DNA from: Opitutaceae bacterium
Lineage (GTDB): Bacteria; Verrucomicrobiota; Verrucomicrobiia; Opitutales; Opitutaceae
Assembly: GCA_027482185.1 (NCBI GenBank)
Contig: JAIXWF010000007.1
Location: 1-64,000, forward strand
Direction: 5' to 3'
Length of the DNA stretch: 64,000 nt
Below, one piece after another: positions 11,852 to 20,110 of this stretch; within the stretch, counting starts at the first letter, position 1; the number at the start of each line of letters is the position of its first letter. The position numbers and the translations under genes were made by a program. The notes beneath the pieces were generated by a model, which saw nothing but the letters and a program-made list of their open reading frames with translations, did no database searches and had not been told where the DNA came from.

Positions 11852-13212
11852 AGGGCCTTGTCGGTTTCCGTGCGGCGCTCGTTGCGCTCCGCCGCAGGCG
11901 GCGCCGCCGGGGTTTGGGCCGGAGCGGGTGCGGGGGCCGGCGCGGCGCGGAGCGAAGGATTCGCGGAGCGGGATGGCGACGCCGGCGAGTCCGCACGGGA
12001 CGGACCCGGCAGGGACGCGGGTGCAGGTTGCGATCGAGGGAACGACCGCGGGGCCGAGGCCGCGGCCTCGGGCGCCGCCAGGGAGCGATGCGCCGGGGTC
12101 GGCGCCAGCGATTCCGGACCGGTCGCGGCTTGGACCCGCCGATCCGACCCGGAGCGGGAAAAGTCCCGGCGCGACGGAGTCGGCGCCGCGGGTTCGGTGG
12201 GGCCGGAGGCCGGGGCGGGCGTGAGAACCTGGCCCGTGCGGTTGCGGTTGGGCGGGGACGAAGGGGCCGCCGGCGGAGCGCTAGGCTCCGGAGCGGGCGA
12301 AAACTGCGGACGTGATTCCGGCCGAGTGGTCAGGGTGCGGCCCGGGCCATTGTCCCCGGCGCGGTAGTTCGACGGTTCGGGGCCGACCCGCTGCGTGTAG
12401 GTGGCGGAGCTTGGCCGGCTGGGCCGCGGGGGCGGGGTCCACGGGCGTACGCCGACCGGCAGCGCCGGTTGCGGTCCATGCACGGGCGCGATCGGCACGA
12501 CGGGGCGGCGCCAATCGTGGCCGGTCCAGCGGCGGTGGCGGTTGCCGATCCAGACCTGGTGCCGGTTCCAATCGCAATCGGCGGCGAGCCAGGAGCCGAC
12601 GCGGACGCCGGCGCCGAACGAGAAAACGGGAAACGCCCACGACGAGGCGCGGCCGTAGAAGAGGGCCTCGTGGTCGTAGCGCGGGACGAAGATGACGTCG
12701 GGTTGCGCGGGCACGATGCGGATGACCTGCGCCTCCGTGATCACGAGGGCCTGCGGGCTGTCGTTCAGTTTGCCCTCCGCCCGGGCGCGGGCGCGGAGGC
12801 GCTGGATCGCCTGCATGACCTCGGCGGGCTGCTCGATGAAGTTTTCGCCGACCTGCTTGGTCCAGGCGAGGTTCTCGTCGAGCCAGTACAGGACATCCGG
12901 ATACGACGTGAGCGACTTGACGCTCTCGTCCCAGGCCCGGGCCTCGATCTGGGACCGGTCGTGCGGGGCGGCGCGGATTTGGCGGGCGGCGAGCACGAGG
13001 TCGGCGGGCGCGGTGGCCGCGGGAAGGATGAGGGCGATGAGCGCGTCGGGATACAGCGCGATCGGCGCGAGGAGCTGTTCCAGCTGGGCGGGCGTGAAGC
13101 GTTCGGCAGTGGCGGCGACCGGGGCGACGGGCCGGAGGGGCGGCTCGCCCGCCCGCAGGGGTGCGAGCACCGGGAGGACGGCGAGCAAACAGGCGGCGCG
13201 GAGGGTTTTCAT
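11848..13212 (-). CDS. DUF3300 domain-containing exported protein
   Basis: 454 residues. A signal peptide (MKTLRAACLLAVLPVLAPLRAG) precedes the DUF3300 region (about 38-230), with QLEQLLAPIALYPDALIALILPA, SYPDVLYWLDENLAWT, a VMQAIQRLRARA helix and PDVIFVPRYD. The remaining ~200 residues are low-complexity Pro/Ser/Ala/Arg-rich and probably disordered, as is common in this family. The molecular role of DUF3300 is not established to my knowledge; location is periplasm or envelope. Its stop overlaps the stop of the convergent receiver-HDOD gene by 4 bp. Confidence 0.88.
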   Translation of the reverse strand: MKTLRAACLLAVLPVLAPLRAGEPPLRPVAPVAATAERFTPAQLEQLLAPIALYPDALIALILPAATAPADLVLAARQIRAAPHDRSQIEARAWDESVKSLTSYPDVLYWLDENLAWTKQVGENFIEQPAEVMQAIQRLRARARAEGKLNDSPQALVITEAQVIRIVPAQPDVIFVPRYDHEALFYGRASSWAFPVFSFGAGVRVGSWLAADCDWNRHQVWIGNRHRRWTGHDWRRPVVPIAPVHGPQPALPVGVRPWTPPPRPSRPSSATYTQRVGPEPSNYRAGDNGPGRTLTTRPESRPQFSPAPEPSAPPAAPSSPPNRNRTGQVLTPAPASGPTEPAAPTPSRRDFSRSGSDRRVQAATGPESLAPTPAHRSLAAPEAAASAPRSFPRSQPAPASLPGPSRADSPASPSRSANPSLRAAPAPAPAPAQTPAAPPAAERNERRTETDKAL

Positions 13213-13338
13213 GGGAGCAAAGGATCGGTCCCGGCGACAATCGCCGGAACCGGATCGCGGCGTCGGACGGGGCGCGGCCGCGCGGCATTCATTTGGTTCG
13301 CGAAATCCGGGCCGGGTTCCCGGCCGGCCCGGCGCGGT

Positions 13339-14205
13339 TCAGATCTGCGAGTAGGCCTTCGGGACCAGGAAACGCGCGGTGTTGCGCGAGGTGTTGTTGG
13401 CGTACTTGGGATCGTCCTTCATCTTCACCCAACGCGGATCGGGGCCGAATTTTTTCCAGGCGGCGAGGTGGGCGGCGAGGTCCGGGCCCGAAGTGAAATA
13501 GCGCAGGTGGGGCAGGTTCGGGCCGCTGAGGGCCTGGCCGAAAAACACCGGCGACATGCCGAGGTCGCGCATGACCTCGGTTTCGCCGTCGTCGAACATC
13601 GCCATCTTGTTCAGCGCGGCGGCCTCGCTGTGGCTCTCGTAATCGCGCATTTCGAAGACGCGCGTCGGCACCTTGGCCTTGGAGAACGCGGGTTGCTCGA
13701 GTTTCGGCATGCTCTTGAAGGCGCGGAGCAACCAGGAATCGACGCGCTCGAAGGCGGGCGCGGCTTTCGGTACGTCGAGGTAGGCGGCGCCGGCTTGGCG
13801 GACGGCGGCGTCGGCGTTCACCTCGGCGCTGACCGAGACATAAGCTTCGAGGGACGAGTAGGGGATGAGGACCCAGACGGGGGTGTCGGCCTTGGGTGCG
13901 GACGTGCCGGCGTTCTTGTTGACCTCGATTTCGGTGAAGACGCCAACCGGGCCGGCGCCGCGTTTGGCGAGGGCGGGGATGAGCGCCTTCTCGAGATAGC
14001 CGTCGAGGAGGCCGGGGTTGACCTCGGACTTGAGGCGCGCGGGCGTGCGGCCCTGGGGATCGGCCTTCAGCCAGTAGCAGCGCAGATCGTAGTATTCGCG
14101 CGCGGCGCCGGCGGCCGGGGCGGCGGCGCGGCTGCGGCCGGCGAAGGCGGCGGCGGCGGAGACGGCGAGGGACGTTTTGAGGAAGGTGCGGCGGGGGTGG
14201 TTCAT
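13339..14205 (-). CDS. NIPSNAP family protein with Tat signal
   Basis: 288 residues from the ATG at 14205. The N-terminus has a twin-arginine motif (HPRRTFLKTS), a hydrophobic core (LAVSAAAAFAG) and an Ala-rich cleavage region, so Tat export is predicted. The mature part carries two NIPSNAP-like ferredoxin-fold units: YDLRCYWLK... (about 40-140) and VFEMRDYESHSEAAALNKMAMFDDGE... (about 170-275), the latter with the conserved E-R/M-D-Y beginning. Function in bacteria is unknown; heme-degrading-type dimeric alpha-beta barrels are relatives. It follows DUF3300 in the same direction and is divergent from the aldarate cluster. Confidence 0.9.
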   Translation of the reverse strand: MNHPRRTFLKTSLAVSAAAAFAGRSRAAAPAAGAAREYYDLRCYWLKADPQGRTPARLKSEVNPGLLDGYLEKALIPALAKRGAGPVGVFTEIEVNKNAGTSAPKADTPVWVLIPYSSLEAYVSVSAEVNADAAVRQAGAAYLDVPKAAPAFERVDSWLLRAFKSMPKLEQPAFSKAKVPTRVFEMRDYESHSEAAALNKMAMFDDGETEVMRDLGMSPVFFGQALSGPNLPHLRYFTSGPDLAAHLAAWKKFGPDPRWVKMKDDPKYANNTSRNTARFLVPKAYSQI

Positions 14206-14354
14206 AAAGAAGCGGTGGATCGGAAATGAGCCATGCTGCGTGCAAACGCCAGCGTCGGTTGCGCGGCGGCGAAAAAAGGTGTCGCGCGCGCCGGAGCCCG
14301 CGGTTTGCATCCGCGCGCGTTTCGTTTTCCACCCCTCGAAATTCCGTCACGACA

Positions 14355-15230
14355 ATGTCCGCTTCCCTCTCGATCGCATTCATCGGCACCGGCGTCATGG
14401 GCCGCAGCATGGCCGGCCATCTCCAAAAGGCCGGGCACACCCTGCACGTCCACAACCGCACGCGCGAAAAAGCGCAGACGCTGGTCGACGCCGGGGCGAC
14501 GTGGCACGATTCCGCGGGCGCGGCGGCGGCGCAGGCCGACGTCGTGGTCTCGATGCTCGGTTTCCCGACCGACGTCGAAACGTCGTACCTCGGCGCCGGC
14601 GGCATCGTGGCGCGGGCCAAACCCGGCGCGCTGCTGATCGACATGACGACGTCGAGCCCGGTGCTCGCGGGCAAGATCGCGGCCGCGGCCGCGGCGCGGG
14701 GCCTTGCGGCGCTGGATGCGCCGGTGTCCGGCGGCGATCTCGGCGCGAAGGAAGCGCGGCTGGTGATCATGGTCGGCGGCGACGCGGCGGCCTTCGCGCG
14801 GGCGAAGCCGCTGTTCGAGATCATGGGCAAGAACATCGCGCTGCACGGCGGGCCGGGTGCGGGACAATATTGCAAAATGGCGAACCAGATCGCGGTGGCG
14901 GTCGGCATGGTCGCCTGGGTCGAGGCATTGGCCTACGCGAAGAAGGCCGGCCTCGATCCCGCGGCCGTGCACGCGAGCATCAGCGGCGGCGCGGCCGGCA
15001 GCTGGGCGATGACGAATCTCGCGCCGCGCGCGCTCGGGGACAATTTCGCGCCGGGCTTCTACGTGAAGCACATCATCAAGGACATGAAGATCGCCCTCGA
15101 CAGCGCGGCCGAGCTGAAGCTCGACCTGCCGGGCCTCGCGATCGCGAAATCGCTCTACGAAAAGGTCGCCGCCCGCGGCTGGGAAGATTGCGGCACGCAG
15201 GCGTTGTACCGGCTCTATGCCGCGCTTTGA
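14355..15230 (+). CDS. beta-hydroxyacid dehydrogenase, tartronate semialdehyde reductase-like
   Basis: 291 residues from the ATG at 14355. The NAD(P)-binding Rossmann motif is FIGTGVMGRSMAGHL at the start, DAPVSGGDLGAKEA is the substrate-binding stretch, and GAGQYCKMANQI holds the catalytic Lys. These define the 3-hydroxyisobutyrate/tartronate semialdehyde (GarR) family. The neighbours (HpcH/HpaI aldolase and GlucD-type dehydratase) make tartronate semialdehyde to glycerate the most economical role; this is inference from context. The next gene is 127 bp away, and the gap holds an inverted repeat element. Confidence 0.9.
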   Translation: MSASLSIAFIGTGVMGRSMAGHLQKAGHTLHVHNRTREKAQTLVDAGATWHDSAGAAAAQADVVVSMLGFPTDVETSYLGAGGIVARAKPGALLIDMTTSSPVLAGKIAAAAAARGLAALDAPVSGGDLGAKEARLVIMVGGDAAAFARAKPLFEIMGKNIALHGGPGAGQYCKMANQIAVAVGMVAWVEALAYAKKAGLDPAAVHASISGGAAGSWAMTNLAPRALGDNFAPGFYVKHIIKDMKIALDSAAELKLDLPGLAIAKSLYEKVAARGWEDCGTQALYRLYAAL

Positions 15231-15237
15231 GCGCGGC

Positions 15238-15340
15238 GGTTGAAAGTTGAAAGCTGAAGGTTGAAAGATTCTTCAGCGGCGCCCGGTTTCGCGGGCCGAG
15301 TCCCCATCTTTCAACGTTCAACCTTCACCCTTCAACTTCG
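15238..15340. repeat. inverted short-period repeat element (paired arms)
   Basis: The left arm 15238-15270 is a degenerate tandem of about 7-9 nt units of the type GTTGAAAG. The right arm 15304-15339 carries the complementary units (CTTTCAAC type). The arms pair imperfectly around a ~33-nt GC-rich spacer. The element starts 8 bp after the oxidoreductase stop and ends 18 bp before the aldolase start. It is non-coding. Its role is unknown; RNA folding or attenuation within the cluster is possible. Confidence 0.8.
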
Positions 15341-15357
15341 CCCCCGACTTCGCTCCC

Positions 15358-16125
15358 ATGAAACTTCCCCCCGATTTCCGCAAACGCGTGCTCGCGCGCG
15401 AATGGCTCGCCGGCACGTTCCTCAATCTCGGTTCGCCGATGACGGTCGAGATCGCGGGCCTCGCGGGTTTCGACTGGGTGCTGATCGACCATGAGCACGG
15501 GCCGGGCGGCGAGGACACGCTGCTGCACCAGCTGCACGCGGCCTCGGCGACGCCGACGTTTCCCGTGGTGCGCATCGCGCAAAACGAAACGCCGCGCTTC
15601 AAACGCGTGCTCGATATGGGCGCGCTCGGCGTGATGGTGCCGTACGTGAGCACGGCGGCGGAGGCGGCGGCGGCGGTGCAGGCGATGCGCTATCCGCCGC
15701 ACGGCATCCGCGGCGTGGCGAAGTTCAACCGCGGCGCCGGCTTCGGCGGCGACTTCGAGGAGTACTATCTGCACGCGCACGAGCGGCTCGTGACCGTGAT
15801 CCAGATCGAGACCGTCGAGGCCATCAAAAACATCGACGCCATCGCGGCCGTCGACGGCGCAGACGTGCTCTTCGTCGGGCCGACCGATTTGTCCTACAAC
15901 ATGGGCATCCGCGACCAATTGGAGAGCGCGACCTTCAAGGATGCGCTGCGCGCGGTGAGCGACGCGGCGAAGCGCCACGGCAAGGCCGCCGGCATCTTGG
16001 TGCACAACAACGGCCTCGTGCCGATGGTGCGCGAGCTCGGCTATACGTTCACGGCGCTGGGCAGCGACGGCGGTGCGGTCCGCGCCGGCCTGCTCGGATT
16101 CGTCGCCGCCCTCAAGGGCAAGTAA
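15358..16125 (+). CDS. HpcH/HpaI class II aldolase
   Basis: 255 residues, the normal length. Family motifs: WVLIDHEHGP (catalytic His region), VVRIAQNETPRFKRVLDMGALGVMVPYV (substrate Arg and P-Y loop), and VIQIETVEAIKNIDAI with VLFVGPTDLSYNMG, which supplies the metal-binding Glu and Asp. Relatives include GarL (5-keto-4-deoxy-D-glucarate to pyruvate and tartronate semialdehyde) and HpaI. Being directly upstream of a GlucD-type dehydratase favours the GarL reaction. The 38-bp gap to the dehydratase indicates one operon. Confidence 0.92.
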   Translation: MKLPPDFRKRVLAREWLAGTFLNLGSPMTVEIAGLAGFDWVLIDHEHGPGGEDTLLHQLHAASATPTFPVVRIAQNETPRFKRVLDMGALGVMVPYVSTAAEAAAAVQAMRYPPHGIRGVAKFNRGAGFGGDFEEYYLHAHERLVTVIQIETVEAIKNIDAIAAVDGADVLFVGPTDLSYNMGIRDQLESATFKDALRAVSDAAKRHGKAAGILVHNNGLVPMVRELGYTFTALGSDGGAVRAGLLGFVAALKGK

Positions 16126-16163
16126 TCCCGCCGCGGCCCGGCCCGCGGTCCCGTTTTTCCGCC

Positions 16164-17450
16164 ATGCGAATCACCGAAATGCACATCACGCCGATCGCGC
16201 TCGGCGATCCGCCGCTGCTCAACGCCGCCGGCCTGCACGCCCCGTATTGCCTGCGGACGGTGGTCGAGCTCGTGACGGACAACGGCTTGACCGGCCTCGC
16301 CGAGGTGCCCGGCAGCGTCGCGGTCGACGCGGCCCTCGCGGCGGTGCGCGAGACCGTGATCGGAAGCGATCCGCTCAACTGGCAGGGCCTCCGGGCCAAG
16401 GTCGCGGCGCGTTGCTCGCCCGAGACTTCGGCGGCGCGCGGCGACAAACCCTGGGACGGCCGCACGCGCGTGCAGGTGTTCAGCGCGCTCGACGTGGCCT
16501 GCCTCGATTTGCAGGGCAAGGCCTACGGCCAGCCCGTGGCCAATTTGCTCGGCGGCATCGTGCGCGAGCGCGTGCCGTACTCGGCGTACCTGTTCTACAA
16601 ATACGAAGGCGCCGGCGGCGAACTCGGCTTCGGCACGGATCCGGCTGCGACCGGCTGGGCGGCGGCGCGGCAAAAGGCGGCGCTGGATCCCGACGGCGTC
16701 GTCGCGCAGGCCGTGGCGATGGTCGAGGAGTTCGGTTTCGAATCAATCAAGCTGAAGGGCGGTTGCTTCCCGCCGGCCGAGGAAGTGGCGGCGATGAAGG
16801 CGTTGCACCGGCATTTCGGGCCGAAGGTGCCGCTGCGGCTCGATCCCAACGCGCTCTGGACCGTGGAAACTTCGATCGCGGCCGGCCGCGAACTCGAGGG
16901 CGTGCTCGAATACCTCGAGGATCCGTGCCGCACGCAGGAGGGCATGGCCAAAGTGCGGCAGGCGCTGAAGACGCCCCTCGCGACGAACATGTGCACGACG
17001 TCGTTCGACGACCTGCCGGGCAGCGTGCGGACGGGGTCCGAGGACATCATTTTGACCGACCACCATTATTGGGGCGGGCTGCATGCCTCGATGGAATTGG
17101 CCGCGCATTGCCGCGTCTTCGGCCGCGGCGTGTCGATGCATTCCAACAACCACGCGGGCATTTCGCTTGCGGCAATGACGCACCTCGGGGCGGCGATGCC
17201 GAACCTGAGCTACGCCCTCGACACGCACTATCCGTGGCAGTGGGAAGAGATCATTGTCGGCGGCCGGATGAAGATCGAAGGCGGCTGCGTGACGTTGCCG
17301 CAAGGGCCGGGCCTCGGCGTCGAGCTCGATCGCGCGGCGTTGGCGCGCGCGCATGCGGCGTACGTCCGCTGCGGGCTCAAGGAGCGCAACGACGAGATCG
17401 AGATGCAGAAGAAGGTGCCGGGTTGGAAATTCGCGGCGACGCGCTGGTGA
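16164..17450 (+). CDS. gudD: enolase-superfamily dehydratase, glucarate dehydratase (GlucD) type
   Basis: 428 residues. GlucD-subgroup signatures: SIKLKGG (K-x-K acid/base pair), LDPNALWT and YLEDPC (metal ligands Asp/Glu), ATNMCTT, HHYWGG, MHSNNHAGISLA (His) and ALDTHYPW (Asp), ending in a GlucD-like tail with GPGLGVELD and PGWKF. The reaction would be dehydration of an aldarate (D-glucarate or close analogue) to 5-keto-4-deoxyglucarate. The order reductase-aldolase-dehydratase matches the glucarate/galactarate route. The exact substrate is not provable from sequence. Confidence 0.88.
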   Translation: MRITEMHITPIALGDPPLLNAAGLHAPYCLRTVVELVTDNGLTGLAEVPGSVAVDAALAAVRETVIGSDPLNWQGLRAKVAARCSPETSAARGDKPWDGRTRVQVFSALDVACLDLQGKAYGQPVANLLGGIVRERVPYSAYLFYKYEGAGGELGFGTDPAATGWAAARQKAALDPDGVVAQAVAMVEEFGFESIKLKGGCFPPAEEVAAMKALHRHFGPKVPLRLDPNALWTVETSIAAGRELEGVLEYLEDPCRTQEGMAKVRQALKTPLATNMCTTSFDDLPGSVRTGSEDIILTDHHYWGGLHASMELAAHCRVFGRGVSMHSNNHAGISLAAMTHLGAAMPNLSYALDTHYPWQWEEIIVGGRMKIEGGCVTLPQGPGLGVELDRAALARAHAAYVRCGLKERNDEIEMQKKVPGWKFAATRW

Positions 17451-17493
17451 AATTGCGTTGAGCGGACGCGCCGGCCCGGGGCAACGTGGGGGC

Positions 17494-18267
17494 ATGACAC
17501 CCCTTGTTTCCCGTTTGGCCGGCAAACACGCCCTCGTGACCGGCGCCGGTTCCGGCATCGGCCAGGCGATCGCGGTCCGGCTCGCGGCCGAAGGCGCGCA
17601 CGTGACCGTGCTCGAACGCCAGGCCGAGGCCGGGGCGGCGACGGCGGAGACGATCCGCGCCGCGGGCGGGCAGGCGGCGGTGGTCGCGGCGGACGTCGGC
17701 GACACAGCGGCGATGCGCGCGGCGTTCGCGGGGTTGGCGCGGCTCGATATTCTGGTGAACAACGCGGGCATCGCGCACGTGGGCAACGTGCTCAACACCG
17801 CGCCCGAGGACCTCGACCGCATCTACGGCGTGAACGTGAAGGGCGTCTACCATGGGCTGCATTTCGGCGTGCCGCGGCTGCTCGAAGCGGGCGGCGGGGC
17901 GATCGTCAATCTGGCGTCGGTGGTTTCGAAGATCGCGCTGCCGGACCGTTTTGCCTACGGCATGAGCAAGGGCGCGGTGCTGACGATGACGCTGTCGGTG
18001 GCGCGCGACTTCATCGACCGCGGCATCCGTTGCAATTGCGTGTGCCCGGGCCGCGTGCACACGCCGTTCGTGGACGGATTCCTCGCGAAGAATTACCCGG
18101 GCAAGGAAAAGGAGATGTTCGCGAAACTGGCGGCGGCGCAGCCGATCGGCCGCATGGGCGAGCCGCCGGAGATCGCGGCGCTGGTGGCTTTTCTGTGTTC
18201 GCCGGAAGCCGCGTTCATCACGGGTTCGGCTTACGACATCGACGGCGGCGTGACGCTGCTGCGGTGA
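17494..18267 (+). CDS. short-chain dehydrogenase/reductase (SDR)
   Basis: 257 residues from the ATG at 17494. Classical SDR motifs: GAGSGIG cofactor loop near residue 18, DVGD, LVNNAGIA, a catalytic Ser in NLASVVS, YGMSK (Tyr-x3-Lys), CVCPGRVHTPF and a final DIDGG. The closest family I can recall by pattern (RGIRCNCVCPG, PIGRMGEPPEIA) is that of 2-keto-3-deoxy-L-fuconate dehydrogenase and BDH2-like enzymes. It is 43 bp after the dehydratase, so it is co-transcribed. It could oxidise a sugar acid feeding the aldarate route or a keto-deoxy acid. The substrate is unassigned. Confidence 0.88.
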   Translation: MTPLVSRLAGKHALVTGAGSGIGQAIAVRLAAEGAHVTVLERQAEAGAATAETIRAAGGQAAVVAADVGDTAAMRAAFAGLARLDILVNNAGIAHVGNVLNTAPEDLDRIYGVNVKGVYHGLHFGVPRLLEAGGGAIVNLASVVSKIALPDRFAYGMSKGAVLTMTLSVARDFIDRGIRCNCVCPGRVHTPFVDGFLAKNYPGKEKEMFAKLAAAQPIGRMGEPPEIAALVAFLCSPEAAFITGSAYDIDGGVTLLR

Positions 18268-18290
18268 GGTGAGAGTTGAGAGATCGAGTC
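18265..18290. repeat. short single-arm repeat after the SDR stop
   Basis: GGTGAGGTGAGAGTTGAGAG begins at the SDR stop codon and has three to four GTGAG/GTTGAGAG units. It resembles the 45009 element. No second arm is seen before the convergent gene stop at 18325. Confidence 0.55.
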
Positions 18291-18324
18291 GAGGTCCGCG
18301 CGTCGGCGGGACGCGGCCGAGGAA

Positions 18325-19506
18325 TCAAAAGTAGCTGAGCCAGGCGTCGCGGCGGCGGCGTTTGAGATCGGCGAACCAGCGGCAGGCGGGATAGAGCAGC
18401 ACGACGACGGCGATCCAGACGAGGTAGGTCAGCGCGAGCGTGATGCCGGCGCCTTCGGGCGGCGTGCCGCGCACGATCGAGAACGTGACTTCGCCGTGGC
18501 GTATCCGGTGCACGATCCAGGCGAGGCCGTGGATCAGCGGAATGTGCAGGATATAGTAGAAGAACGGCACGCGCCCAAAGACGAGGGCGGGGCGGAGCCA
18601 GCGGGGCGTTTCCCGTTCCAGCAAGGCGAGGAGCAGGAGGCCGGGTCCGAGGGTCATGAGCAGGTAGCAAAGCGAGGGCGGGTACTTCGTGACGTTGAAG
18701 AACGAGATCGCCGTGCGCCAAAGCCCGGAGTGGCGCGTCCAAGGCTCGAGGTTGCCGTAGAGGTTGGAGAAACGCAGGACGAAGAATCCGACGATGAGGG
18801 CGGTGCCGGTGCGCAGGAGCCAACGGCGACGGACCGCGGCATCGAGGGTATAAAGGAGGCCGGCGCAATAGCCGGCGGACATCACGCCGAGCCAAGGCAC
18901 GAGGGGATACATGACGAAGAACGAGAAGCTGCCGGCCGTGAGATTCCCTTGGACATGCAGCACCTGCCAGAGCCACGAGAGCGCGCCGAATGCCTCGGGT
19001 TTGACGCCGTCGAACGCGTTGTGGCCGAGGATCAGCAGCAGACTGAAGACGGCGACGGTGCGGAGGGAACAATGGATCAATCCGGCCAACGCGATCATCG
19101 ACCAGCCGAGGGACCAGAGCGTGGCGAAGAAGTAGACCCGCGGGTTGAAGTGGAAATCCCAGCCGAACCAGAGCAGCAGCGTCAGTTCGAGACCGATGAG
19201 CCAAAGCCCGCGGGTGACGAGGAACCAAGACAGGTCGCGCTTGGATTTGCCGCGCATGACGGCGAGGAACACGCCCGTGCCGGCGAGAAACGAGAAGATG
19301 GGCGCGCAGTAGTGCGTGATCCAGCGCGTGAAGAAAAACGCGGGCGTCGACTTGAGCGCGTCCGTGGGATCGATGCCTTGCAGCGTCAGGTCGTGGAAAA
19401 AGTCCCGCGTATGGTCGAGGGCCATGACGACCATGATGATCCCGCGGAGCAGATCGATCGACTCGAGGCGTGGCGGAGAGGCCGGGGGCGAAGGCGGCGG
19501 GGACAT
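18325..19506 (-). CDS. DUF1624/HGSNAT-type polytopic membrane protein
   Basis: 393 residues from the ATG at 19506. A Pro/Ser-rich N-tail is followed by RLESIDLLRGIIMVVMALDHTRDFF, the hallmark of the DUF1624 (heparan-alpha-glucosaminide N-acetyltransferase catalytic-like) family, which also resembles acyltransferase 3 starts. About ten hydrophobic segments follow, plus the conserved His in MALDHTRDFF and HIPLIH. Members transfer acyl groups across the membrane, but most bacterial ones are uncharacterised. It is convergent with the SDR gene. An upstream extension of the frame beyond 19506 is Ser/Pro/Arg-rich and judged non-coding. Confidence 0.88.
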   Translation of the reverse strand: MSPPPSPPASPPRLESIDLLRGIIMVVMALDHTRDFFHDLTLQGIDPTDALKSTPAFFFTRWITHYCAPIFSFLAGTGVFLAVMRGKSKRDLSWFLVTRGLWLIGLELTLLLWFGWDFHFNPRVYFFATLWSLGWSMIALAGLIHCSLRTVAVFSLLLILGHNAFDGVKPEAFGALSWLWQVLHVQGNLTAGSFSFFVMYPLVPWLGVMSAGYCAGLLYTLDAAVRRRWLLRTGTALIVGFFVLRFSNLYGNLEPWTRHSGLWRTAISFFNVTKYPPSLCYLLMTLGPGLLLLALLERETPRWLRPALVFGRVPFFYYILHIPLIHGLAWIVHRIRHGEVTFSIVRGTPPEGAGITLALTYLVWIAVVVLLYPACRWFADLKRRRRDAWLSYF

Positions 19507-20110
19507 CGGCGGCGTTGGCGATGGGGTACAGCGCGGGCGGAAGCCAGATTCAATTTCGGAGATGATGGGGCGCTGTCGGGTGTAGCCGGCAGCGAGTGAA
19601 TGGGGGAAATGGAAAAGAGAACGACCGGAGGACCGAATCGTCGCGACGTTGTCCGTGGACTGAGGCAACGCCGCCGGCGCGGGTTTCGCCGGCGGGAGGA
19701 GGGCAAGTGCGCGGGTGGCGCGGATGGGACATGGAGTAGGCCTGCCGAACGGAAGGTGGGATCGGAGAACGGCAGCATGCGGCCGGATTGATCGAGGTTT
19801 GAACTTTCGAAGATAGGTTCTGGAATTGAAAACGCGGGGTGAAAGCCGGGGGCGGCAGCGATTCCGGCGACGTGCATTTTCGGCATGGGAACGGCATGAG
19901 GGGCGCCACAAGTAGTTTGTTTGTCCGGGGCGTTTTCCCCGGGACGCTTTCCGGGCGCAGTCGTGCTTGATGCCAAGTTCCGCCGGCGCCGAGACGTTGA
20001 GTGCGGTGCTCGATTGGGCAGGCCGGCGGCGATCCGGAGCAAATGCCAGGGGATCCGCGAACCGTGCGCAGGCGCGCCTGCTCCTAGGAGGACGGCCGCT
20101 GGAGACGCGA
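19507..20110. other. 604-bp region without a convincing gene
   Basis: Frames on both strands are short and Arg/Ser/Pro-rich with no recognisable motif or conserved start. It probably holds the promoter of the DUF1624 gene. No hairpin or repeat of note was seen. Confidence 0.6.
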
